Positions 1-8,000 of a stretch of DNA of 22,280 nt are shown here, piece by piece (within the stretch, counting starts at the first letter, position 1; every line of letters begins with the position of its first letter). The stretch comes from Poriferisodalis multihospitum (lineage in GTDB: Bacteria; Actinomycetota; Acidimicrobiia; Acidimicrobiales; Poriferisodalaceae). The stretch spans positions 1 through 22,280 of the forward strand of contig JAPYOI010000297.1 of the NCBI GenBank assembly GCA_028278755.1, given 5' to 3'. The notes under the pieces were generated by a model. The model did no database searches. It had not been told where the DNA came from and was given only the letters and a program-made list of their open reading frames with translations. A program made the translations under genes and the position numbers.

Positions 1-1817
1 CGGTCGAGGACATCGGACGCGAACCTCGTGACATGGGCCGTCGCCGGGCTCGTGCCTCGCCAGTACTCAGCTGAGACCGTCGAGCCAGCGGAGTTGGGCT
101 GAGCAAGGAGCACTCCCGGCCCTATCACCACGTTGTCGATCGGCCGCAGCGTTCGTACCGGTTGACCGTTATCGAAGCCTTCCGCGTAGACCTGGCGGCC
201 ACCGGGAGCGAACACCTCCGGCTTCACCGAACGAGCGAAGCCACGGCCGACCGCGGAATACAGCGCCGGCGAGCCGGGTGGCGCGGGCTCCACATGGTCT
301 GCTGCCCTCACAACCGAGTTGCTGCGATCCGAATTGAGGGCGCCGACCGTCAGAGAGTTGATCGATTCGGCCGGCGAAAGCAACCGGCGATCAAGTGAGT
401 CGTCAACGATCGCCCGCCGCAGGTCGGTCGTGAGATCCCCGGTCTGAGGCTCGTAGGAGATCGGCTTAGGGTGATTGCCCGCAGCGACTACAAACAGCAG
501 GTCGTAGCGGTCAGCGAGATAGTCCAGTAATCGGGCCAGAGGACTGACACGGCGAGCCAGATGGCGATCCGGATCACCAATCGAGATGTTGACCACCTTC
601 ACACCGGGAGCCACCGGCGGAGCGTCACCCTCGCCCTCGCAGATTCGCACAATCGCGCGGTGCACGACATCGCACACCAACTCGGTTCTCGGGTATCGCT
701 CGGGCTCGTCGTCTCGGTCGGGCGCTACGAGGATCGGGCGGACGTACAGCGGACGGCTCAAGACATCCCGCGCCGCCGACAGGTCCCCATGGATGATGAC
801 CGATGCCATCGCCGTTCCGTGCCGGCGGTGCCGCGCTGGGTAGCTCTGCTCGCGGTCGTCCGGGTCGTCAATGATGAGACGGCCCGCGAGCAGGTCGTGG
901 TTCGCCATCGGCAACCCATCGAGCAGCGCGATCCGCGGTGATCCCGACGGTTTCGGGCCGTCCGAGGTGACTGCGGGTGACTCGCCGACGGCCTCAAGGC
1001 GACGAACCGTTGACTGCGTGCTTCGATGCAGGTACATCACCTGTTTCGCACTGACGAGATTCCCCGGGTTCTCCGAGAAGAAGGACTTCGCCTCTCCGAC
1101 GGGAAGTTCAACGAGCAGTGCGTGATAGTCGATGCCCTCAATCACGCACTCGTTGACGACCGTTCCCCCACACGCCGCCGCCTCGTCGCGAACGCGGCGA
1201 CCCGCCTCGTCACGACCCTCCTGGTCTCGTCGATACCAGAGTTCAACCTCGACGGAGATCCGCTCAAGCCCCTCCCACTCCGCCGCCTGGACGGCGTCGT
1301 CGAACGACTTTGTCAACCGATCCTTGGGCCCCCAGGCTCGCACGTCCTCGACCTGCTGAGCGAAGACCTGCCTCCACGGCCGAGGAAGTCGGAGGGATGG
1401 GTTCTCCTTGAACTGCTTCCACATCGACAACAAGTCGCGGACTGCGGCAGCGTCGGTGAACACGAAGTACACGGTGGACGCGAGCGACGTGGAAGCCGTC
1501 CGCCGGTACTCGTCAGCATTCCTCCGTTTCTGCAGCAGGTGGAAGTCGTCGTCCGGCGGGCGGTCGTCCGCGTCCTCGAACAGGAACTCAAGGCCGTCGA
1601 TGTTCTCAACCGTGTCGAGGAAGTCATCGACCGACCGCGCTACCTCGATGACAACGACGAGTTCGGGCTCCTCCGACCCGACAGCAGTCTCGACCCGCAT
1701 CCGCTCGGCATCGAACGCTCTGCGGATCGACGCCCAACCAGGATCCCGCCGCGTGACCTGATCACCATGGTCAGGGGTATGAAGACGCGGCCGACCTGTC
1801 TGCTGCGGCGGCGGCAT
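1..1817 (-). CDS. ietS: Subtilisin-like (S8) serine protease, IetS-type anti-phage effector, 3' end outside window
   Basis: Seen: an uninterrupted minus-strand frame of 605 codons that leaves the window at position 1. An N-terminal region of about 290 residues without recognised motifs precedes a subtilase domain. Its active site is visible: Asp300 in IALLDG, His333 in RHGTAMAS, oxyanion Asn448 in VVAAGNHP and Ser590 in GTSPATAHV. There is no signal peptide or membrane segment, so it should act in the cytoplasm. The ATG at 1817 follows GGAAGGAG with a short 3-base spacer; in-frame GTGs at 1832 and 1844 are alternatives. Known: an AAA ATPase plus subtilase pair forms the IetAS anti-phage system. 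The ATPase gene lies 44 bases upstream on the same strand. Inference: the ATPase senses infection and licenses proteolysis. The serine protease call is near certain; the IetS name is likely from gene pairing and architecture. Confidence 0.88.
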   Translation of the reverse strand, partial: MPPPQQTGRPRLHTPDHGDQVTRRDPGWASIRRAFDAERMRVETAVGSEEPELVVVIEVARSVDDFLDTVENIDGLEFLFEDADDRPPDDDFHLLQKRRNADEYRRTASTSLASTVYFVFTDAAAVRDLLSMWKQFKENPSLRLPRPWRQVFAQQVEDVRAWGPKDRLTKSFDDAVQAAEWEGLERISVEVELWYRRDQEGRDEAGRRVRDEAAACGGTVVNECVIEGIDYHALLVELPVGEAKSFFSENPGNLVSAKQVMYLHRSTQSTVRRLEAVGESPAVTSDGPKPSGSPRIALLDGLPMANHDLLAGRLIIDDPDDREQSYPARHRRHGTAMASVIIHGDLSAARDVLSRPLYVRPILVAPDRDDEPERYPRTELVCDVVHRAIVRICEGEGDAPPVAPGVKVVNISIGDPDRHLARRVSPLARLLDYLADRYDLLFVVAAGNHPKPISYEPQTGDLTTDLRRAIVDDSLDRRLLSPAESINSLTVGALNSDRSNSVVRAADHVEPAPPGSPALYSAVGRGFARSVKPEVFAPGGRQVYAEGFDNGQPVRTLRPIDNVVIGPGVLLAQPNSAGSTVSAEYWRGTSPATAHVTRFASDVLD

Positions 1818-1861
1818 ACGCTCCTTCCGCACCGCCTCGAGCACGATCCAAGGCGGTGCTA

Positions 1862-2815
1862 CTAGGTCTGCTTCCGCCACCTATCCAGCCGTTCTCGTGC
1901 CGTCCGTTTCAGGTCGGCATCTGGGAGGCCGAGCACATAGCGGCGGCGAATACCCAGCAGGAGGTCTTCGACCTCGGAGTAACTCGCACCGACCATGGTC
2001 TTCGCGATCGTCTCAGAACTGACGCCGAAGCCGTGACCGCGCTTCTCCTGTCGCTCGACGAACCGCTGGATCTCGGCCTGCGACGGCGCCGGCAGGTTTG
2101 CGTGCACTTGAAACCGCCGCCCGGCGGCCCGGTCCAAGACTTCCGGGTGGTTCGACGCTGTCACCACGACTACGTGGCTCGGTAGCCGATCAACGCCCAA
2201 CAAGAGGGACGACACCACGCGCTTGAGTTCACCGGTGTCGTGGTCGTCCGCCCTCTCCTTTGCAATCGTGTCGAACTCATCAAAGAACAAGACGCATTCT
2301 CGCGATCGAACGAACTCGAACAGCGCAGCGAGTCGGCTGGCAGTCTCACCGAGGTAGCTGCTGATCAGCGCCTCATACGAGGCCACCAACATCGGCACCA
2401 TCAGTTCCGCGGCGATCGCCTCAGCCAGGCTCGTCTTGCCGTTGCCGGGCGGCCCAACAAGCATCAGCCGGTGCCGTGGCTCGAGCCCGTGCGCCCTCAG
2501 CACATCACGTCGGCGGTGCTCCTCAATGACCTCGGACACTGTTGTCGCCGTTTCGGACGTCAGCGACAGGTCCGCCAGCCGCCGCCTCGGCACGACCTCC
2601 AGCAGCAGGCCGTCCTGGGCTACCGGTGGGCTCTGGTACCGGGCGGTCGCCGAGGATCCAGCCGTCGAGATGAGTTCTTCGAGCCGGTCCGCAACGAGAT
2701 GATGCTGCTTCCGGCGCTCCTCTGCGATTACCGACTCGACAACCATCAAGAACCGCTGCCGGTCCCCCGAACGCTCAGCCTCGACGAGATTCAACAGCAG
2801 GTCTGAACGTGCCAT
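1862..2815 (-). CDS. ietA: AAA+ ATPase, IetA-type anti-phage protein
   Basis: A 317-residue single-domain AAA+ ATPase. Seen: a helical N-terminal region (about 1-85, charged, VEAERSGDRQ), Walker A GPPGNGKTS at 121-129, Walker B VLFFDEFD at 175-182, a sensor-1-like segment VVVTASNHPE near 216-225 and candidate arginine-finger residues in DRAAGRRF near 228-235. The frame is open further upstream to a GTG at 2884. The ATG at 2815 is preferred because GGGAGGAGG sits about 6 bases before it and the protein then opens with a plausible helix. The protease gene follows after 44 bases on the same strand. Known: in IetAS the ATPase and subtilase are both needed for phage defence. Inference: it forms an ATP-dependent assembly that senses or delivers substrates to IetS. 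It could be a generic AAA protein, but the pairing argues for IetA. Confidence 0.88.
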   Translation of the reverse strand: MARSDLLLNLVEAERSGDRQRFLMVVESVIAEERRKQHHLVADRLEELISTAGSSATARYQSPPVAQDGLLLEVVPRRRLADLSLTSETATTVSEVIEEHRRRDVLRAHGLEPRHRLMLVGPPGNGKTSLAEAIAAELMVPMLVASYEALISSYLGETASRLAALFEFVRSRECVLFFDEFDTIAKERADDHDTGELKRVVSSLLLGVDRLPSHVVVVTASNHPEVLDRAAGRRFQVHANLPAPSQAEIQRFVERQEKRGHGFGVSSETIAKTMVGASYSEVEDLLLGIRRRYVLGLPDADLKRTARERLDRWRKQT

Positions 2816-2925
2816 CTGCTGCCTCCTCCCGACGACGTGCGCTCGCGTACCGGCGACGGATGTGAGTGCCGCCGCACTGCGCACCGCGAACCTCGGCGAT
2901 GATCGTACCTGAGGTGGATCTCTGA

Positions 2926-3024
2926 CTTGAGCCGCTTAGCGAGCGCGTAGCAGTGGTCGCGGCTCGGCGACGTGCGGGCACAACCCGTGGTTGGATTCCA
3001 CGTCGTCTCAGTCTGCTCGATGAC
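2926..3024 (-). pseudogene. Remnant of a phage Gp37/Gp68 family (DUF5131) gene
   Basis: About 33 codons read IEQTETTWNPTTGC, then SPSRDHCYALAKRLK. This closely resembles the N-terminus of Gp37/Gp68 (DUF5131) proteins, typically IEWTEATWNPVTGC..SPGCDHCYA. Seen: the first and third Cys of the conserved three-Cys motif remain, but the second is Arg, the invariant Trp after IE is Gln, and no start codon sits where the family starts. Similarity ends after the AKRLK segment, so most of the gene is gone. Family members are phage- and defence-associated and are thought to be radical-SAM-like. This is a decayed accessory gene left between tRNA-Arg and ietA. The rest of 2816-3308 shows no convincing gene on either strand. 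Confidence 0.7.
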
Positions 3025-3308
3025 CGAATGTTCTGCCACGGCCTTCGTCTCGGCTCCTCGATCGAGGGACCCGATCGTACGAACGGGGTGAGACAGCCTT
3101 ACCGACACCTCGGACGCCGCCAACTCCGACGCCACCGACCTCGAGGTGGCTCAACCCCCGCCGCGGTGTGGGCAGGTCGGGTCGAGGACGCTGCGCAGGG
3201 CATCGGTCTGGACGACTACGCCGAACCGCCGTCCGGATGTCAACCGCCAGTCGCCCGATCGGTGGTGCACTCCGCTGTCACGGTGCCATACCCGACGATG
3301 AGGCGCCG

Positions 3309-3381
3309 CGCCCCCGGCAGGATTCGAACCTGCGGCCTTGGGATTAGAAGTCCCCTGCTCTGTCCCCTGAGCTACGGGGGC
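3309..3381 (-). tRNA. tRNA-Arg (anticodon TCT)
   Basis: On the minus strand the 73 bases fold into a full cloverleaf: acceptor GCCCCCG paired with CGGGGGC, D-stem GCTC/GAGC, anticodon loop CTTCTAA (TCT, reads AGA), and T-arm GCAGG TTCGAAT CCTGC with discriminator G. No CCA is encoded. The first anticodon-stem pair (27-43) is a G-A mismatch; the other four pair. The accessory genes (DUF5131 remnant, ietA, ietS) lie beyond its 3' end, the side used by tRNA-integrating elements. Confidence 0.95.
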
Positions 3382-3490
3382 GGGGAAACCAGTCTACGAA
3401 ACGGTTGCGGCACGAGCCGCTACCTCCCGCAGCCGTCGAGACCGCCCCTAAGCGACCGGCCGGCGTCCGCATCCATGGCACACGCCTATG

Positions 3491-3679
3491 TCAATCAGCG
3501 CTCTCGCCCTCGAAGGCGCCGAGCAGGCCCGCCGACAGCGGCTCATTGAAGTCCTCCGGGTACTCGAACACCCCGACGTCCTGCCCCAGCTCTCGCCGCC
3601 CCGATCGTTCGACCCGCGCGGGCCGCACCGGCTCGCCGCCGCCGGTGGCCACAAACTTCTCGCCCGCGTTCCTGGGCAT
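3491..3679 (-). CDS. Small hypothetical protein overlapping the acyl-CoA dehydrogenase stop
   Basis: A 62-codon frame beginning MPRNAGEKFVATGGGEPVRP and ending in an acidic tail (GAFEGESAD). Its ATG overlaps the stop of the upstream acyl-CoA dehydrogenase in the string TAATG, the arrangement expected for translational coupling. No domain, signal peptide or membrane segment is visible. The alternative is a chance frame in high-GC DNA: other strands and frames here are also open, including a 64-codon plus-strand frame over the same bases. The overlap and mixed composition make a real small gene possible but unproven. Confidence 0.4.
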   Translation of the reverse strand: MPRNAGEKFVATGGGEPVRPARVERSGRRELGQDVGVFEYPEDFNEPLSAGLLGAFEGESAD

Positions 3680-4839
3680 TAATTCTTCTCCAGCCAGCGG
3701 GAGAGCAGTTGGCGGGCGATGACGAGTTTCTGGATCTCGTTGGTGCCCTCGCCGATGATCATCAGCGGCGTGTCCCGGTAGTAGCGCTCCACGGGGTACT
3801 CGGTGGTGTAGCCGTAGCCGCCGTGGATGCGCATGGCGTCGGTGGCGATCTCGTAGGCGGCCTCGGAGGCGAACAGCTTCGCCATCCCCGCCTCGAGGTC
3901 GATGCGCTGGCCCTCGTCGTAGCGCCGGGCGGCGTCGTGGGTCAGCAGCCGGGCGGCGTGCAGCTTGGTCGCCATCTCCGCCAGCATGAAGCGCACGGCC
4001 TGGTGCTCGAATATGGGCCGCCCGAACGTCTCGCGCTCCTGCGCATAGGCCATTGCGGCGTCGTAGGCCGCCTGGCCCACCCCCACGGCGCGGGCCGCGA
4101 TGTTGACCCTCCCCAGCTCGAGGGCGGCCAGCGCGTAGCGCAGGCCCTTGCCCAGACCCTCGGGGCCGCCGAGCATGTTGGCGTCGGGCACACGGTGGTT
4201 GACGTAGGACATCTCCACCGTCTCGACGCCCTTGTAGCCCAGCTTGTCGATCTTGCGGCTGATCGTCAGCCCCCCGTCGGCCGGGCCCGGGGTCTTCTCC
4301 ACGACGAAGCAGGTGATCCGGTCATCGGGGGTGCGCGCCAGCAGCATCACCAGGCCGGCGCGCATGCCGTTGGTGACCCACATCTTGGTGCCGTTGACGA
4401 GCCACTCGTCGCCGTCGGGGGTTGCCCGGCAGCGAATGTTCTGGGTGTCGCTGCCCGCGTCGGGTTCCGACAGCGAGAAGGCGGACCGCAGCGAGCCGTC
4501 CACCATGCGCGGCAGGAATCGCTCCCGCTGCTCGGGAGTTCCGAAGCGGGTGATCATGGCCACCGACAGCACGTGGGTGTTGAGGATTCCCGCGAGGGAC
4601 ATCCAGCCCCGAGACAACTCCTCGACGATGCGGGCGTAGGTCAGTGCGTCGAGTCCGAGGCCGCCATAGGCCTCCTCGATCGTGGCGCCGAACAGGCCGA
4701 AGTCGCACATCCGAGTGAACATGGCCTCGGGGAACTCGTCGGCGTGCTCGAAGCGGCTCGCCTCGGGCACGACCTCCCGATCCACCCAGGCCGCGATCGT
4801 GGCGACCAGTTCGTCGGCCACTTCGGGATCCACGCTCAC
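3679..4839 (-). CDS. Acyl-CoA dehydrogenase
   Basis: A 386-residue flavoenzyme that should oxidise an acyl-CoA to the 2-enoyl-CoA and pass electrons to ETF. Seen in order: the N-terminal helical domain (DELVATIAAWVDREVVPEAS, FGLFGATIEEAYGGLGLD), the middle beta-domain with the FAD/substrate motif FSLSEPDAGSD and WVTNG, and the C-terminal domain with QERETFGRPIFEHQAVRFMLAEM, DAMRIHGGYGYTTEYPVERYYRD and GEGTNEIQ, whose first Glu is in the usual catalytic-base position. The open frame extends upstream to a GTG at 5403, but that part overlaps the divergent oxidoreductase gene and is not family-like. GTG 4839 (VSVDPEVADEL) gives the normal family length; GTG 4833 is an alternative. Chain-length or branched-chain specificity cannot be read from sequence. 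Confidence 0.93.
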   Translation of the reverse strand: MSVDPEVADELVATIAAWVDREVVPEASRFEHADEFPEAMFTRMCDFGLFGATIEEAYGGLGLDALTYARIVEELSRGWMSLAGILNTHVLSVAMITRFGTPEQRERFLPRMVDGSLRSAFSLSEPDAGSDTQNIRCRATPDGDEWLVNGTKMWVTNGMRAGLVMLLARTPDDRITCFVVEKTPGPADGGLTISRKIDKLGYKGVETVEMSYVNHRVPDANMLGGPEGLGKGLRYALAALELGRVNIAARAVGVGQAAYDAAMAYAQERETFGRPIFEHQAVRFMLAEMATKLHAARLLTHDAARRYDEGQRIDLEAGMAKLFASEAAYEIATDAMRIHGGYGYTTEYPVERYYRDTPLMIIGEGTNEIQKLVIARQLLSRWLEKN

Positions 4840-4971
4840 GCGGCGGATGTTAGGCCGAGCGGGAGAGGCCGCGAGCAACCGACACACACCTGCACTGCAT
4901 GCACAGCGGCTCGTGGCGCTCCGCAGCACTCCGCGCAGGACAGTCGGAGACCCCCGCGGTAGCCTGCACGC
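4840..4971. promoter_or_regulatory. Divergent upstream region of the acyl-CoA dehydrogenase and oxidoreductase genes
   Basis: About 130 bases separate two divergent genes, so promoters for both must lie here or within the gene starts. An 8-base palindrome TGCATGCA lies at 4896-4903 and could be part of an operator. I see no convincing -35/-10 pair and no strong ribosome-binding site for either gene. Confidence 0.3.
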
Positions 4972-5082
4972 ATAGACCCCACGACCAACCCGGCGACATC
5001 TGGTGACCCGAGCGTAGGGACCCCGGCGTACCGCCTCGACGACCGGTACCTGCGCGACGAGGGCAGGGTCTTCGCCTCGGGC

Positions 5083-8000
5083 GTGCAGATCCTGGCGAGG
5101 CTGCCGTTCGAGCAGCTGCGGCGGGACCGTGCAGCCGGCCAAAACACCGCCGCCTTCGTCTGCGGCTACCCGGGATCGCCCCTGGCCACCCTCGACATGG
5201 AGGTCACCCGGGTGGCCGGTCTGGCCGAGACCGCCGGGCTGCAACTCGTCCACCAGCCCGGCCTCAACGAGGAGCTGGCCGCCGCCGCGGTCATGGGCAG
5301 CCAACTCGTGGCAGGGTTCAGCGACGCCACCAAGGACGGAGTCCTGGGCATGTGGTACGGCAAGGCCCCGGGGCTGGACCGGGCCTGTGACGCCATGCGC
5401 CACGCCGTCCTGACCGGGACGTCACCGCTCGGCGGGGCGGTGATGCTGGTCGGCGACGACCCCTACGCCAAGTCCTCCACCGTGGGCAGTTCCTCCGAGG
5501 GCACCCTGGCGTCGCTGCGCATGCCCTTCCTGGTGCCCGGCGACCCGCAGGAGGCGCTCGACCTGGGGCGCCACGCCATCGCCCTGTCCCGGTCGTGCGG
5601 GGTGGTGACGGCGCTGCGGATCGTGGCCGGTGTCGCCGACGGCACCGGCTCGGTGGACCTGGGCGCCGACGGCTGGGGCGCAGCCAACGGCCACGGCGGC
5701 GAGGCCACCGGCGCGCCCTACCGCCTGCCGATCCTGCCCGGTCACGACGGCCCACCAGAGCCGTACCGCCACCGGCCCGACGGCAACCTCATGCCCCCGT
5801 ACACCAACGACATCGAGCGGGACCTCGTCGAGGTTCGTCTGGAACTGGCCCGCAGCTACGGGGCCCGCAACGGTCTGAACCGCCTCACCACCCCCGGCGG
5901 CCCGGCGCGGGTGGGGATCGTCGCGTCGGGCAACTGCTACCAGGAGATGCTGGAGGCGCTGCGCCTGCTGGGCCTTCCCGGCATCGGTGACATCGCCGGC
6001 GCCGGCATCCGCTTGGCGAAGTTCTCGCTCCCCTACCCGCTGGACCCATCCTTCGTGCGGAGCTTCGCCGCCGGGCTCTCCGAGGTGATCGTGCTGGAGG
6101 AGAAGGACCCGCACCTGGAGCTGTTCGTGAAGGACGCCCTGTACCCGCTGGCCGACCGACCCGCCGTGGTGGGCAAGAGAGACGATCGGGGCGAGCCGCT
6201 GCTGGCCCGCCACGCCGGCCTCGACGCCGACGCGCTGACCGGCCCGCTGCACGCCCGGCTCTCCGCGCACCTCAGCAGCGACCGCCTCGGCCCGCCGGCG
6301 GCGGTGCCGCGCCGCCGGCAGTCGCTGCCCGTCAGCGCCCGCCGGACGCCCTACTTCTGCTCGGGTTGCCCGCACAACTCCAGCACCCGGGTGCCCGACG
6401 GCTCGCTGGTGGGCGTCGGAATCGGCTGCCACGGCATGGTCTCGCTCATGGAAACCGAACGAGTCGGCGAGTGGAGTTCGGTCTGCTCGATGGGCGCCGA
6501 GGGCGCCACCTGGGTGGGCATGTCACCGTTCACCGAGCGGGAGCACTCCTTCCAGAACCTCGGTGACGGCACCTACGCCCACTCCGGGCAGCTGGGCATC
6601 CAGTTCGCCGTGGCGGCCGGGGTGAACATCACGTTCAAGCTGCTGTACAACGGTGCGGTCGCCATGACCGGTGGGCAGGACCCCACCGGAATCGTGGGTG
6701 TCCCCGAGATGGCCAGGATCCTGCTCGCCCAGGGCGTGCGCCAGGTGCTGATCACCACAGAGGACCTCGGCCGCTACAAGCGCGTCACGCTGCCGACCGG
6801 CGTGGAGGTCTGGGACCGCAAGCGCCTCATCGAGGCGCAGGAGCGTCTGCAGGCCGTCGAGGGCGTGACCGTGCTGATCCACGACCAGTTCTGCGCCGCC
6901 GAGCTGCGCCGGGCGCGCCGCCGCGGCCAGCAGCCCACACCCAAGACCCGGGTGCTCATCAACGAGCGGGTCTGCGAGGGCTGCGGCGACTGCGGCGACG
7001 TGAGCAACTGCCTGTCGGTGCAGCCGGTCAACACGCCCTACGGCCGCAAGACCAAGATCGACCAGACGACGTGCAACTTCGACTACTCGTGCATCGACGG
7101 CGACTGCCCCTCCTTCGCCACGGTGCGCCCCGCCCGTGCCGGCCGCCAGCGCCGCATCGCCCGCAAGCGGGCCGCGGCCTCGCCGTCGGCATCTGAGAGC
7201 GTCCGCCCGGTGGCGCCGGACGACATCGGTGAGCCGATCCCGGCCGGTCCGGCGAACATGACCGTGCGGATGGCTGGCATCGGCGGCACCGGCGTCGTCA
7301 CCGCCTCACATCTGCTGGGAACCGCCGCGCTGCTGAGCGGGCGGCACGTGCAGGGACTCGACCAGACCGGGCTGTCGCAGAAGGCGGGCCCCGTGTTGAG
7401 CGACGTGCGCATCAGCTCCGACGAGCCGATCGCCTCCAACAAGGCCACCGAGGGAATGGTCGACCTCTACCTGGCCTTCGACCTGCTCACCGCCGCCGCT
7501 CCGGGGGCGCTGGCGGGCGCCTCTGCGAAGCGCACGCTGGTGGTGGCCTCGATCACACCCACCAGCACGGGCCAGATGGTCGTGCACCCCGAACAGGGCT
7601 ATCCCCGTACCGAGGAGTTGCGGTCGGTCGTCGACGGCACCTCGCGGGCCGGCGAGAACCGCTGGGTGGACGCGGGCGCCATCACGCGGCGCCTCTTCGG
7701 CAACACCACGTCGGCCAACGTGTTCCTGATCGGCGTGGCCTACCAGTGCGGGGCGCTGCCGATCACCGCCGCTTCGTTCGAGTCCGCCATCGACCTGAAC
7801 GGCGTGGCCGCCGAGCGCAACCGTGAGGCCTTCCGCTGGGGCCGCCAATGGGTGATCGATCCCGCCGGCGTCGAATTGGCGGCCGCGAACGCCGCCGCCG
7901 CCGGAGCCGCCCCGCCCCCCGACGACGCCGGCTCAGCGCCGCCCGACAGCGGTGATTTCCTGGCCCCCGGGGTCCGCAGGATCCTGGACCCGCTCGCCGC

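Noticed and set aside
1026..1865. Long plus-strand frame (279 codons) over the protease gene
   Set aside because: It is antisense to the subtilase frame, which carries all catalytic motifs; the plus frame is Arg/Pro/His-rich with no family features.
2240..2806. Plus-strand frame over ietA
   Set aside because: Antisense shadow of an AAA ATPase with clear Walker motifs.
3137..3147. Perfect 10-base palindrome ACCTCGAGGT upstream of the DUF5131 remnant
   Set aside because: Short and GC-balanced; expected by chance at this length and not tied to a promoter.
2953..3549. Plus-strand 198-codon frame across tRNA-Arg
   Set aside because: It runs antisense through the tRNA and the DUF5131 remnant and has no protein-like features.
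3709..4962. Plus-strand 417-codon frame
   Set aside because: Antisense of the acyl-CoA dehydrogenase; rich in Gly/His/Val from complementary high-GC codons.
5422..6432. Minus-strand frame within the oxidoreductase gene
   Set aside because: Shadow of conserved coding sequence on the plus strand.
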